Source: Bog-756 sp963713625
Lineage (GTDB): Bacteria > Actinomycetota > Acidimicrobiia > Acidimicrobiales > RAAP-2
Direction of reading: 5' to 3'
Length of the DNA stretch: 64,000 nt
Assembly: GCA_963713625.1 (NCBI GenBank)
Contig: CAVQMN010000002.1
Location: forward strand, 248,001 to 312,000
Shown in pieces: positions 52,940 through 60,937 of the stretch. A model generated the notes under the pieces. The model did no database searches. It was not told the DNA's origin and saw only the letters and a program-made list of their open reading frames with translations. Position 1 is the first letter of the stretch. Each line of letters opens with the position of its first letter. The translations under genes and the position numbers were made by a program.

Positions 52940-52968
52940 AGTATACTACGTACCAAGTAGTAACGCAA
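52940..52968 (-). promoter_or_regulatory. PadR promoter with operator in the spacer
   Basis: On the minus strand TTGCGT (52968-52963), 17 bp, TATACT (52945-52940), then seven bases to the ATG, placing the expected transcription start at or next to the start codon. TACTAC-N7-GTAGTA (52944-52962) is a perfect inverted repeat filling the spacer, a good operator candidate. Confidence 0.75.
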
Positions 52969-53041
52969 GAAGTAGTACCCGGATGTGACCGGCGATCCGC
53001 TCCTTTACGACTCACTGATTCTTGCCACAGTGGGGCCTCTG

Positions 53042-54442
53042 TCAGTTCGGTGGCTGGTCACCTAGAAGCGCTTCGATCTTGCTCGCGGCGCGGTCCACGT
53101 AGGTGAGGTAGCGGCCGAGATGCTCGGTGGCCTCGACGTCAATTCCGAGCCGGGATCGGGCCGTGCGAGCAAAGATGTCGAGCCGTGACCCTTCCATCCA
53201 GTCGTTGATCTCCGGATTCTCGGCCCAGCACTTCCGGTTGGCCAATTCGATCCGGTACATGCGGAGCCAATCGATTGGAACCGTGGGCGGCACAATCGGA
53301 GTGCAGATGCGGTTCTTCAACTCCTCGTCCGTGAACGTCGACTCCACGAAGCCGATGAGTGCGGCGCTGAAGGCCGGTTGGCAGGTGCGCACCCATTGGA
53401 TGGTTATCCGGTCACCCGCGAAGACGGCTGTGGAGGGGTGCGTGGGGATGCCTGCGGCTGAGCAGTCGATGTGCAGGGTGGAAGGCCCAGTCGAGATGGC
53501 GCCGTGTTCCAACCGGATCTCATCAGCGTCGATGGCCGTCACTCGACCCAAGCGGATCACGCCCTCGATTCGACGGAGCCCGGCCACTTCTCGGTCACTC
53601 AGGATGGCGCAGTGATACGCCTCCGGCGCCACGCTCGGATCGAGTCGTCGCAGCTCGCCGGCGGCTTCCAGCCGGGAAAAGACGTCCTCGGCGGAGTCGG
53701 CCAGGGCTACGGCTTCGGCCTGGTCGGCGATGCTCTTGCAGAACGCGGCGAAGAAGTCGTCGCCGGGCTGGAAGTTGGCACGGTCCAAGATCCAGGAATC
53801 GCGAGGGACGATCCAGCGGATCCGATCGGGATCCGCCCCGTTCTCGAGAAGCCAGATGCAGGCGTCCATCCCGGTCTTGCCTGCACCGATGACCACGAAG
53901 TCCTCGTATGCCGGCGCAGCGCGGGGTAGATCGTTCAGTGGGATGCAGTCCGCTCCCGGAGCGATGGCGTAGGCCGGGGGGGTGGTTGAGGGGATGCGCA
54001 TGCGGGAATGGGTGGCGTCGACGAACCGACGGGCCTGGACGGCGCATCGTTCCCCGGAGAGCAACGAAGTGACGACGCGGTCATCGCCCACCTCGCTCAT
54101 CGGGAGGTACTGGACGCGACCCGAGGGCAGAAATCGTTGACGCATGGTCTGGTCGTAATGGCTGACCACCTCTGTCCCGGCGGCGAGGGCATGGAAGCCC
54201 GCGTTCAGGCCTATCCGATCAATCGTGTCCGAGCCGAGCGGCGTCGAGTTCACCCCGTAGAAGCTGGCCGGTTGGTGAAGGCGGACGAAGGGGTAGGCGT
54301 CGTTCCAGTGCCCCCCGGGGCGGTCCCGACGATCGACGATCACCAACGTCGCATCCGTCTCGGTCAGCACCGAATCGGCGAACGCCATCCCGGCGGCGCC
54401 AGCGCCCATGATCAGGTAATCCGCGGTGATCGAGTCTGTCAT
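53042..54442 (-). CDS. FAD-dependent monooxygenase-like oxidoreductase
   Basis: 466 residues. The FAD motif LIMGAGAAGMAFAD and GGHWNDAYPFVRLHQPA resemble the flavin-containing/Baeyer-Villiger monooxygenase group; VVIGAGKTGMDACIWL is the NAD(P)-binding motif. The BVMO fingerprint FxGxxxHxxxWP is not visible, so the reaction class is open. ATG 54442 with GGGAAGGGA upstream. Confidence 0.83.
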   Translation of the reverse strand: MTDSITADYLIMGAGAAGMAFADSVLTETDATLVIVDRRDRPGGHWNDAYPFVRLHQPASFYGVNSTPLGSDTIDRIGLNAGFHALAAGTEVVSHYDQTMRQRFLPSGRVQYLPMSEVGDDRVVTSLLSGERCAVQARRFVDATHSRMRIPSTTPPAYAIAPGADCIPLNDLPRAAPAYEDFVVIGAGKTGMDACIWLLENGADPDRIRWIVPRDSWILDRANFQPGDDFFAAFCKSIADQAEAVALADSAEDVFSRLEAAGELRRLDPSVAPEAYHCAILSDREVAGLRRIEGVIRLGRVTAIDADEIRLEHGAISTGPSTLHIDCSAAGIPTHPSTAVFAGDRITIQWVRTCQPAFSAALIGFVESTFTDEELKNRICTPIVPPTVPIDWLRMYRIELANRKCWAENPEINDWMEGSRLDIFARTARSRLGIDVEATEHLGRYLTYVDRAASKIEALLGDQPPN

Positions 54443-54687
54443 GTCCCTTCCCTGCTCTCGAACCAGCCGGAGCCCCCTGTTGACCGTGCCCCGGCCATGA
54501 GGGGCTGGGTAGATGCCGACCGAAGGCGTTCTGCGGCCGGCCGCCAGTGGGCTCCCGCAAGAAGTTGCGGACGGCGGCAACAGAAAAATACTTCAATGGA
54601 CAGGACCGTGCCTTTCCGATGCTGATGGCTGATCAGCGACGGGGACCACCCTTCCATCCAAGCTGCAGTGGGTGTACTTTCGATCTT

Positions 54688-55500
54688 GTGCCGATGTATA
54701 TCGACCGCCATGACGCTGCGGGAACGTCGCCGGAACAGTTGGCCGCTGCCCACCTCGTGGACATCGAGGTACAGGACAAACACGGGGTGAAATACCACAC
54801 CTACTGGTTCGATCAGGACAAGGGAACCGTGTTTTGCCTCGCGGAGGGCCCAAACAAACAAGCGGTCGAGGCAGTGCATAAAGAGGGGCACGGACTGATG
54901 GCCAGCACCGTCTTGGAGCTCGATGTAGAGACGCCTCTCAATAGCTTCATGGGGTCCATGCCCGATCACCCTCCAGGCACTGCGTACACCGCACCCGCCA
55001 TGCGAGCCATCGTCTTCACAGACATCTGTGGTTCCGTCGCTCAAACACAGCAGCTCGGTGATGCAGGACACATGGAGTTGCTCAGCGAACACAATTCGAT
55101 CGTTCGGGAAGAACTCGTTGTCCATCATGGTCGCGAGGTCAAACACACTGGAGACGGGATCATGGCGGCCTTCACCTCCATCGTCTCCGCTGTTGACTTT
55201 TCGGTAGCCGTTCAACGACGCGTCCACGGACGCAACCTGAAGGCCCAAAGGCCATTCAATATCAGTATCGGAATTAGTGCGGGTGAGCCCGTCACCGACG
55301 ACAATGACGACCTGTTTGGTGCCGCGGTCCAACTCGCTGCCCGGCTTTGCGCTTTCGCGTCCGACGGCGACATTGTCGTGTCGGTCGCCGTTCGAGAGCT
55401 CTGTATGGGCAAGTCATTCCGATTTGATAACAGAGGAGAACATGACGTGAAGGGTCTGCCAGAACCCATTCAGGTGTATGGGATCAACTGGACCGACTGA
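54688..55500 (+). CDS. DUF4242 (nickel-binding-like) domain fused to a class III nucleotidyl cyclase
   Basis: 270 residues. The N-terminal 90 residues (MYIDRHDAAGTSPEQLAAAH, YHTYWFDQDKGTVFCLAEGP) are a DUF4242/SCO4226-like domain, whose prototype binds nickel. The C-terminal domain is a class III cyclase: IVFTDICGS (first metal Asp), VKHTGDGIMAAF (Lys and second metal Asp) and AAVQLAARL, where the usual Asn before AxR is Gln. Soluble. GTG 54688 gives a natural N-terminus. Base composition is visibly less GC-rich than neighbours. It would link a metal- or ligand-sensing domain to cAMP or cGMP output. Confidence 0.83.
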   Translation: MPMYIDRHDAAGTSPEQLAAAHLVDIEVQDKHGVKYHTYWFDQDKGTVFCLAEGPNKQAVEAVHKEGHGLMASTVLELDVETPLNSFMGSMPDHPPGTAYTAPAMRAIVFTDICGSVAQTQQLGDAGHMELLSEHNSIVREELVVHHGREVKHTGDGIMAAFTSIVSAVDFSVAVQRRVHGRNLKAQRPFNISIGISAGEPVTDDNDDLFGAAVQLAARLCAFASDGDIVVSVAVRELCMGKSFRFDNRGEHDVKGLPEPIQVYGINWTD

Positions 55501-55692
55501 CCTGGCGGATCGGCGACCGGTCGCGAGGGGTCCCGACCGCAGGCGTTGGTCAAGCACGCCATGGTCGTCAGGTCCCTGCGTCCCGGCCGACCAAGCTCGC
55601 CATCTCCAGAGCCGCGGCATAGATCCGTCGTGGCGCACGCACCGAACTCCCGGGCGCGCATGTCGAAGCGCATCATGAATATCGGCTGGCCC

Positions 55693-56511
55693 TCAGGCGT
55701 CTCGTGATGCCTCGGCCGCCCTGCTGAGCTTCGCCGATCTGCCCGACACGGCGTCTGTGAGATCGCCGTGGGTGATCACGTACGGCTCGTCCGCCATGAT
55801 CGCCTCGATCACTCCGGCGGCGGCCTCTTCTGCAGTGGCCAACATGGCAGTCATCTCCTGATTGCTGGCGACCATGGCGTCGAAGTCGCCATCATTGGCA
55901 ATGGGACGACGCAGGTGGCTGGGTTGCGCCGCTTCGCTGGTCTCGAGGTGGCGGGTGATCATCCCTGACGGGAACACCACCGTCACACCGATTTCATCGT
56001 CAGCGAGCTCGAGTCGGAGAGTTTCAGCGAGGCCCCATACGGCGAACTTGCTCGCCTGGTAGGCGCCAAGGCGGCTGGCCGGATCCAGGATCGATGACGA
56101 TGTGGTGAAGGCGAGCCTGCCCTTCTCCGCCTTCCGGAGCAGGCGCAGGAACGTGCGGGCCACCCGGGCCGAGCCGATCACATTCACATCCAGCAACCAT
56201 CTCCATTCGTCATCAGTGAATGTCTCCACGGCTCCGAAGAGTTGGACGCCGACGTTCGATACGACGAGGTCGACGGCGCCAAAACTCTTCTCGACGGCAT
56301 TGGCGGCCGCTTCCACGCTGATCGCGTCGGCGACGTCAGTGGCAATACCGAGGACCCGGACACCGTGGGCCCCAGCCAGCCGGGTCGCCTCGGTGGCGGC
56401 CCGCTCTCCGTCCAGGTCGAGCAACGCCACCTCCATTCCAAGAGTTGCACAACGCCCACCGAGGGCGAGGCCAAGACCCGAAGCCCCACCCGTCACCACG
56501 GCCACAGTCAT
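55693..56511 (-). CDS. Short-chain dehydrogenase/reductase
   Basis: 272 residues. VVTGGASGLGLAL (cofactor), SNVGV in place of NNAG, TTSSS with the catalytic Ser and YQASK with the Tyr-Lys pair. The active site is complete. The ATG overlaps the SnoaL-like stop by one base, so it is translated from the same message. Substrate unknown. Confidence 0.92.
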   Translation of the reverse strand: MTVAVVTGGASGLGLALGGRCATLGMEVALLDLDGERAATEATRLAGAHGVRVLGIATDVADAISVEAAANAVEKSFGAVDLVVSNVGVQLFGAVETFTDDEWRWLLDVNVIGSARVARTFLRLLRKAEKGRLAFTTSSSILDPASRLGAYQASKFAVWGLAETLRLELADDEIGVTVVFPSGMITRHLETSEAAQPSHLRRPIANDGDFDAMVASNQEMTAMLATAEEAAAGVIEAIMADEPYVITHGDLTDAVSGRSAKLSRAAEASRDA

Positions 56512-56933
56512 CAGATCTCCTCCGGCACGGAGAAGTCAGCATGGAGCCGGGTGAGCTTCGAGAACTTGATCCGCCACCCGTCCGCACCCTTCTCGTAGAT
56601 CTCGTGATAGTGGCCGTAGCCGTCGAGCCGCATCCCGTTGGGCCAGATAACGATGTCGTTGAGCGCCCAGATCCCCGTGGCGGTCGTTTCCGAAGTGAGG
56701 TCGATTTCTGGCATGTGGCCCTGGTGGACGGTCACCGTTGAAGCCAGTGTTTCCTCCAGGAAGGTCATGAATTCGCTGGCCCCCCGTATGACGTCACCGC
56801 CGGCCCCCGTTGTGTCGATCACGACGTCGTCGGTGAACACCTCTCTCATGCCCTCCCAGTCCTTCGTGTCCATGGTCCGGAAATAGCGGGACTTCAGGCG
56901 CCGGATCGCCTCGACATCGTCCGCTTCGGTCAT
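56511..56933 (-). CDS. SnoaL/NTF2-like protein (second of two)
   Basis: 140 residues: AIRRLKSRYFRTMDTKDWEGMREVFTDDVVIDTTG then GHMPEIDLTSETTATGIWALND and IYEKGADGWRIKFSKLTRLH (segments described in part). It is related in pattern to the 48.3-kb copy. It overlaps a possible small upstream gene and is co-encoded with a short-chain dehydrogenase. Confidence 0.87.
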   Translation of the reverse strand: MTEADDVEAIRRLKSRYFRTMDTKDWEGMREVFTDDVVIDTTGAGGDVIRGASEFMTFLEETLASTVTVHQGHMPEIDLTSETTATGIWALNDIVIWPNGMRLDGYGHYHEIYEKGADGWRIKFSKLTRLHADFSVPEEI

Positions 56934-57061
56934 CGGCCGTCGCCCGCTGAGCGAACGGGGCCCTGTGACCGGATCAGGAGGAGGTCTGTCTTACTGGCGA
57001 TCCTTGGCGGCGCCCCCGGGTGGGAACTCGAGGCGATGTTGGGCAATGCCGTCGTGGTCAT
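56930..57061 (-). CDS. Possible 43-residue leader peptide
   Basis: ATG 57061 with AGGGGA upstream; the stop overlaps the SnoaL-like ATG (ATGA). The product starts MTTTALPNIASSS and is basic with no motif. The coupling geometry is that of a real gene, but composition alone does not prove coding. Confidence 0.35.
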   Translation of the reverse strand: MTTTALPNIASSSHPGAPPRIASKTDLLLIRSQGPVRSAGDGR

Positions 57062-57132
57062 AGCGGTCCCCTGATGGTTCAGCGATTGGCGGTTGTTCCG
57101 TCGCACACCGATGGTGGCGCCGCCCACTTTGT

Positions 57133-57154
57133 AAGTATACGTTAGTGACTACTT
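57133..57154. promoter_or_regulatory. Operator-like repeat between divergent TetR and SnoaL operons
   Basis: AAGTA-N12-TACTT, about 72 bp before the TetR start. Short arms and AT-rich core; a plausible but weak TetR site. Confidence 0.35.
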
Positions 57155-57226
57155 GGTGTCCAGCCGTCGGGGATTCGGGAGGAGAGTTCTCGGAATGCCT
57201 CGCCCGAGTCGGAGCAAAATAACTTC

Positions 57227-57859
57227 ATGAGCGCACAGCCGTTGCGGGGTCGTCCGACGCAAGCCGAGGCATTGGCGATCGAACAACGACTCCGCGAGGC
57301 AGCGACAGAGGCTTTCGTCGAAAATGGCTTTGACGGCACCACCATGGAAGCCGTTGCGACAGCGGCCGGGATCACGAGACGAACGCTGTACGCGAAGTAT
57401 CCGGACAAACAGGCGCTCTTTGCGGCGATGATTCCTCAGGCCCTTGCCGATATGCCGTTCCTGGGGGTCGACATCGAAGTTCCTGATGGTGACCTGAACT
57501 ATGCGTTGCGCCAGTTGGCACGCCAGATCATCGAACGACTCGTTGATCCGACGGCGGTAAGGCTTCGGCGGCTGGCCATGCTCGAGGCGGACCGCATCGC
57601 AGAGCTCGACCCGGCCCAAGGCATGGATATGTGGTCAGCAAGCCTCCTTTCGATCGTCCAGCTGCTGGCATCCCACGCGGACGCGGGCGAGATCGTCACT
57701 GAAGATCTTGAAGTGGCCGCCGACCTCTTTCTCGCGATGGTTGCCGGCGGTCCAACCAAGTGGGCCGACTACGGCGTGTTCCGCTCCGCTGAAGAGCTCG
57801 AGCAACACATCGCCCGCGCCGTCGATCTTTTCCTCTCCGGCGTGCTGCTGCGGGCATGA
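57227..57859 (+). CDS. TetR-family regulator divergent from SDR/SnoaL operon
   Basis: 210 residues. The HTH region AATEAFVENGFDGTTMEAVAT-like sequence and AGITRRTLYAKYPDKQALF are followed by a helical ligand domain. The gene is divergent from the SnoaL-SDR operon, repeating the arrangement seen at 48-49 kb. Confidence 0.9.
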   Translation: MSAQPLRGRPTQAEALAIEQRLREAATEAFVENGFDGTTMEAVATAAGITRRTLYAKYPDKQALFAAMIPQALADMPFLGVDIEVPDGDLNYALRQLARQIIERLVDPTAVRLRRLAMLEADRIAELDPAQGMDMWSASLLSIVQLLASHADAGEIVTEDLEVAADLFLAMVAGGPTKWADYGVFRSAEELEQHIARAVDLFLSGVLLRA

Positions 57860-58111
57860 TCGAAAGTCCATCTCGAGACAGGCGCGATGCCGTTTTCACC
57901 ACGGAATCGGACGACCGCTACCGCCCTTGTGGAGCAGATTCCGGTGGTAACCCAGGATCAGACGCCATCCAAGGGCTCGGGGTCATCAAGGTCTGATTTT
58001 CAGTGGCTCCGCGTCCTCCCGGGACAGCCCTCTCCGACGGTGCGTGTCCGGCCGCTCGGACCTCAGCGAGCAGTGTGCACGACACCGAATGGCAGTCTGA
58101 ACTGGACTTTT

Positions 58112-58156
58112 TGGTGCGTTCGGCAGGATTCGAACCTGGAACCTTCTCATCCGAAG
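58112..58156 (-). tRNA. 3' half of tRNA-Arg(TCG): probable integrase attachment site
   Basis: On the minus strand from 58156: CTTCGGA (7-nt anticodon loop with TCG), TGAGA (3' anticodon stem), AGGTT (variable loop), CCAGG-TTCGAAT-CCTGC (T arm, one end mismatch), CGAACGC (3' acceptor), A and CCA; exactly 45 nt. The sequence before it does not supply a matching 5' half (no GCGTTCG acceptor strand, no complementary anticodon stem), so it is not a functional tRNA. Break at the anticodon loop is the hallmark of tyrosine-integrase attB/attR fragments. Confidence 0.75.
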
Positions 58157-58202
58157 ACCCCACCGTGTGGCACAGAACGGATCGTCGTGGCATACTCGAC
58201 TC

Positions 58203-58445
58203 ATGGATGCCACCTTGGTTCTCGGTCAGCAGGGTCGGGTCGTCATCCCGGCCGACATCCGGAGTGCACTTGGACTCGCTCCGGGGGATCGGCTCCATCT
58301 CCACGTCGACGGTCAGCGGCTCGTGCTTGAGCGTCAGCAGGACGCGGTTGCCGAACTGCGGCGATTAGCGTCTGCAGTCCCCAGGGAGCGCTCGCTCGTC
58401 GATGAGCTGATTGCCGACCGTCGGCTGGCCGCCGCTGCTGAATGA
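58203..58445 (+). CDS. vapB: AbrB/MazE-type antitoxin (VapB)
   Basis: 80 residues. MDATLVLGQQGRVVIPADIR and LGLAPGDRLHLHVDGQRLVLE form the swapped-hairpin AbrB DNA-binding fold; the C-terminal helix probably neutralises the toxin. CATACT lies seven bases before the ATG, so a leaderless start is likely. Its stop overlaps the toxin ATG (ATGA). Confidence 0.9.
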   Translation: MDATLVLGQQGRVVIPADIRSALGLAPGDRLHLHVDGQRLVLERQQDAVAELRRLASAVPRERSLVDELIADRRLAAAAE

Positions 58446-58822
58446 CGGTCTTGGACGCTTCGGCCGTGCTCGCGCTCGTTCACGATGAGCCAGGCGCCGA
58501 TATCGTTGCCGCCGGGATCGCCTCGGCCACCCTCGGAACGGCGAACCTGGCTGAAGTCATCGGGAAGCTGGTTGACGCCGGAATCGACATCAGACGAGTC
58601 CGCGAATTGCTTGCCGCCGCCGGCGTCACCATCGAACCGGTTTCCGAGGCCGATGCCGAGCTGGCCGGGGCGCTGCGCTCCATCAACGGTGGGCGCTCGC
58701 TGTCGCTTGGAGACCGCTGCTGCTTGGCGCTCGCAGTTCGCAGTACGCCAGCCGAAGTCCTAACGGCGGATCGGGCCTGGGCCAGCCTCGAGCTACCCGT
58801 CCGAGTGCGATTGATCCGGTAG
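58442..58822 (+). CDS. vapC: PIN-domain ribonuclease toxin (VapC)
   Basis: 126 residues. LDASAVLALV (first Asp), NLAEV (Glu), SLGDRCCLALA (Asp) and LTADRAW (Asp) supply the four acidic residues of the PIN active site. VapC toxins cleave tRNA or rRNA. Paired with VapB directly next to the tRNA-Arg fragment, consistent with cargo of an integrated element. Confidence 0.92.
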   Translation: MTVLDASAVLALVHDEPGADIVAAGIASATLGTANLAEVIGKLVDAGIDIRRVRELLAAAGVTIEPVSEADAELAGALRSINGGRSLSLGDRCCLALAVRSTPAEVLTADRAWASLELPVRVRLIR

Positions 58823-58994
58823 CCCCACGGTCTTCGCTACGCCGATCGGAAGTGGACCCTCTGCCATCGCAATCACCCCCAACCGCCGGACCGCCAGCGC
58901 GGGCAATGCCGGCGCCAGGATCTACGGGGACAGGAGCGAGTCGCTCCGGGCGGATGTGTCTCCTGCTGAGATCATTGGTGCCTCACGCGCCAAA

Positions 58995-59023
58995 TCCCCG
59001 AAAGTGCATCGCACCTTCGGGGA
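58995..59023. terminator. Hairpin between convergent vapC and ABC permease genes
   Basis: TCCCCGAA-A-GTGC-ATC-GCAC-C-TTCGGGGA: an 8-bp perfect outer stem, one A/C mismatch and a 4-bp inner stem with 3-nt loop. No T-run on either strand, but its location between convergent genes suits a bidirectional terminator. Confidence 0.6.
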
Positions 59024-59040
59024 CTTGAGCGCTTCGACGT

Positions 59041-59871
59041 TCAAGCGTCGCGGTGCGCTATCCGCATCGATGCTGCAGCCAAGACGATTGCGGCATAGAG
59101 GCCGAGGACAGCGATAGCAGCTCCTGGCCTCAGAAGGCCCACCGAGTGGTTGACTGTGACGGCGGCCTCGAGTGCGGTGCCAGGCAAGTACTGGCGGAGG
59201 CCGGCCGGGAGGAACTGGCCGAGCACGGCTCCCCCCACGATGACCAGCACCAGTGCAGTCGTTGCCCCTGCCGTGTGCCGGATGAGGGCGCCGAGACCGA
59301 CCCCGATGATGGCGACGAGGCTCACCGCCAGGGCAGCGAAGACCAGCGCCCGCGGCACGCCGGGAGACCCGAAGGACACTTGCAGGTGCTTGCCGGCAAA
59401 GATCTGCTGACCGACCGCGAAACTGACCACGGCAGCCAGCAACGCCACCGGGAAGGCGAACGCCGCGGTGACCGCAGCTTTGGCCACAAGTACCAGCCGT
59501 CGGGCCGGTGTAGCGGTGAAGGTGGACCGGATCATCCCCGTCGCATATTCGGCAGTAACAGTACGCACGGCGAGGGCTCCGAGCAGCACGGCGCCGACCA
59601 AGAAGAATCCCCCTAACGAGCAGGCCGTCGGGTCGAACGTGGCTCGCTCTGCAGCGGTCATAGTGGCCCACTGGCCGGCCTGGGAGATGCAGAGAACAGC
59701 ACCCAAGCCGATGGAAATGGTGACGGCGATGACCGCTGTCCGCCAGGTGGAGGGCAGCGTGCGAAGCTTGGTCCACTCGGACCTGAGAACTCTGCTGGTC
59801 GGAGCCGTTGGTACTCGCCGGGCCGGCGGTGTGAAGTGAATCGCATCGATGGTGTGGGGCGCAGTGCTCAT
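59041..59871 (-). CDS. ABC-2-type transporter permease
   Basis: 276 residues with six hydrophobic segments. VLRSEWTKLRTLPSTWRT is the typical amphipathic start of 'ABC transporter permease' partners in drug/peptide exporters, and EYATGMIRSTFTATPARR is the conserved coupling region. The ATG lies one base after the ATPase stop. Confidence 0.9.
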   Translation of the reverse strand: MSTAPHTIDAIHFTPPARRVPTAPTSRVLRSEWTKLRTLPSTWRTAVIAVTISIGLGAVLCISQAGQWATMTAAERATFDPTACSLGGFFLVGAVLLGALAVRTVTAEYATGMIRSTFTATPARRLVLVAKAAVTAAFAFPVALLAAVVSFAVGQQIFAGKHLQVSFGSPGVPRALVFAALAVSLVAIIGVGLGALIRHTAGATTALVLVIVGGAVLGQFLPAGLRQYLPGTALEAAVTVNHSVGLLRPGAAIAVLGLYAAIVLAAASMRIAHRDA

Positions 59872-59872
59872 G

Positions 59873-60802
59873 TCAGATTCCTTTGCTCGAGGCGGCCAGC
59901 TGGCCGGCGTGGTAGTCGGTTTCATCCTTGGTCAGGTCGAAATACGCCTCCTCGAGCGTTGACCCGAGCGGGGTCAGCTCGACGAGGGTGATGTCGTGAG
60001 CGAAAGCGGCTCCTCCGATGGCGGCAGCGTCCATGCCGGTCACGACCATGGCGCCGTCCGATCCGCACTCGATCAGGGCTCCGCGTTGGGTGAGGGCTTC
60101 GCCCAGGTCGGCCTGCTCCAAAGCTCGGACCCGGACACTCGGGGCCGTGTGGCGGTTGATGAACTCGTCGGTACCGGCATCGGCGATGATGCGGCCCCTA
60201 CCGATCACGATCAGGTGATCCGCAGTCTGGGCCATTTCGCTCATCAGATGGCTGGAGAGGAAGACCGTGCGGCCTTCTGATGCCAGCGACTTCATCAGGT
60301 TTCGGATCCAGAGAATGCCCTCGGGGTCGAGGCCGTTGATCGGCTCGTCGAACATCACCGTCTCGGGGTCACCGAGGAGTGCGGCGGCGATGCCCAGCCG
60401 TTGGTTCATGCCGAGCGAGAAGGTTCCGACCCGCTTTCCTGCCACATCGCTCAGGCCCACGATGCCCAGGACGTCGCTGACTCGGCGACGGGCGATGCCG
60501 TTACTGTCGGCCATCCAGGTGAGGTGGCTGGCGGCACTGCGGCCGCCGACGATGGCCCCGGCGTCCAGAAGGGCCCCGACCGACCGGAGAGGGTCGGCCA
60601 GCTGGTGGTAGGGCCTACCGTCCACTCGGACTTCTCCGGAGGTTGGTGCGTCGAGGCCCAGGATCATGCGCATGGTGGTCGACTTGCCGGCCCCGTTGGG
60701 CCCGAGGAATCCGGTCACCTGCCCGGGCTTGACAGTGAAGGAGACCTGGTTGACCGCTACCGTCTTGCCGTAGCGCTTGGTCAGGTGGTTTGCCTCGATC
60801 AT
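59873..60802 (-). CDS. ABC-2-type transporter ATP-binding protein
   Basis: 309 residues. Walker A GPNGAGKST, signature FSLGMNQRLGIA (LSGGQ variant), Walker B VMFDEPINGLDP and SSHL H-loop, plus a C-terminal domain of about 90 residues as in DrrA-type exporters. ATG 60802 with GGAAAGGAAG upstream. The long upstream extension of the frame overlaps the divergent regulator and is rejected. Confidence 0.93.
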   Translation of the reverse strand: MIEANHLTKRYGKTVAVNQVSFTVKPGQVTGFLGPNGAGKSTTMRMILGLDAPTSGEVRVDGRPYHQLADPLRSVGALLDAGAIVGGRSAASHLTWMADSNGIARRRVSDVLGIVGLSDVAGKRVGTFSLGMNQRLGIAAALLGDPETVMFDEPINGLDPEGILWIRNLMKSLASEGRTVFLSSHLMSEMAQTADHLIVIGRGRIIADAGTDEFINRHTAPSVRVRALEQADLGEALTQRGALIECGSDGAMVVTGMDAAAIGGAAFAHDITLVELTPLGSTLEEAYFDLTKDETDYHAGQLAASSKGI

Positions 60803-60937
60803 GGTGCTTCCTTTCCTCGATGTGCTTGGTCCTGGAGGCAGCCTGCGCTCGGTGCCTGAGGTGGGACTGACGTGACGCTGAGGTGGGCGGGTCAGCTCAA
60901 TCACGCCGCACTTGGTCATCGGTCGTACCGTGGGGGC

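Noticed and set aside
58112..58200. Complete functional tRNA gene
   Set aside because: No 5' acceptor strand or 5' anticodon-stem complement precedes the 3' half.
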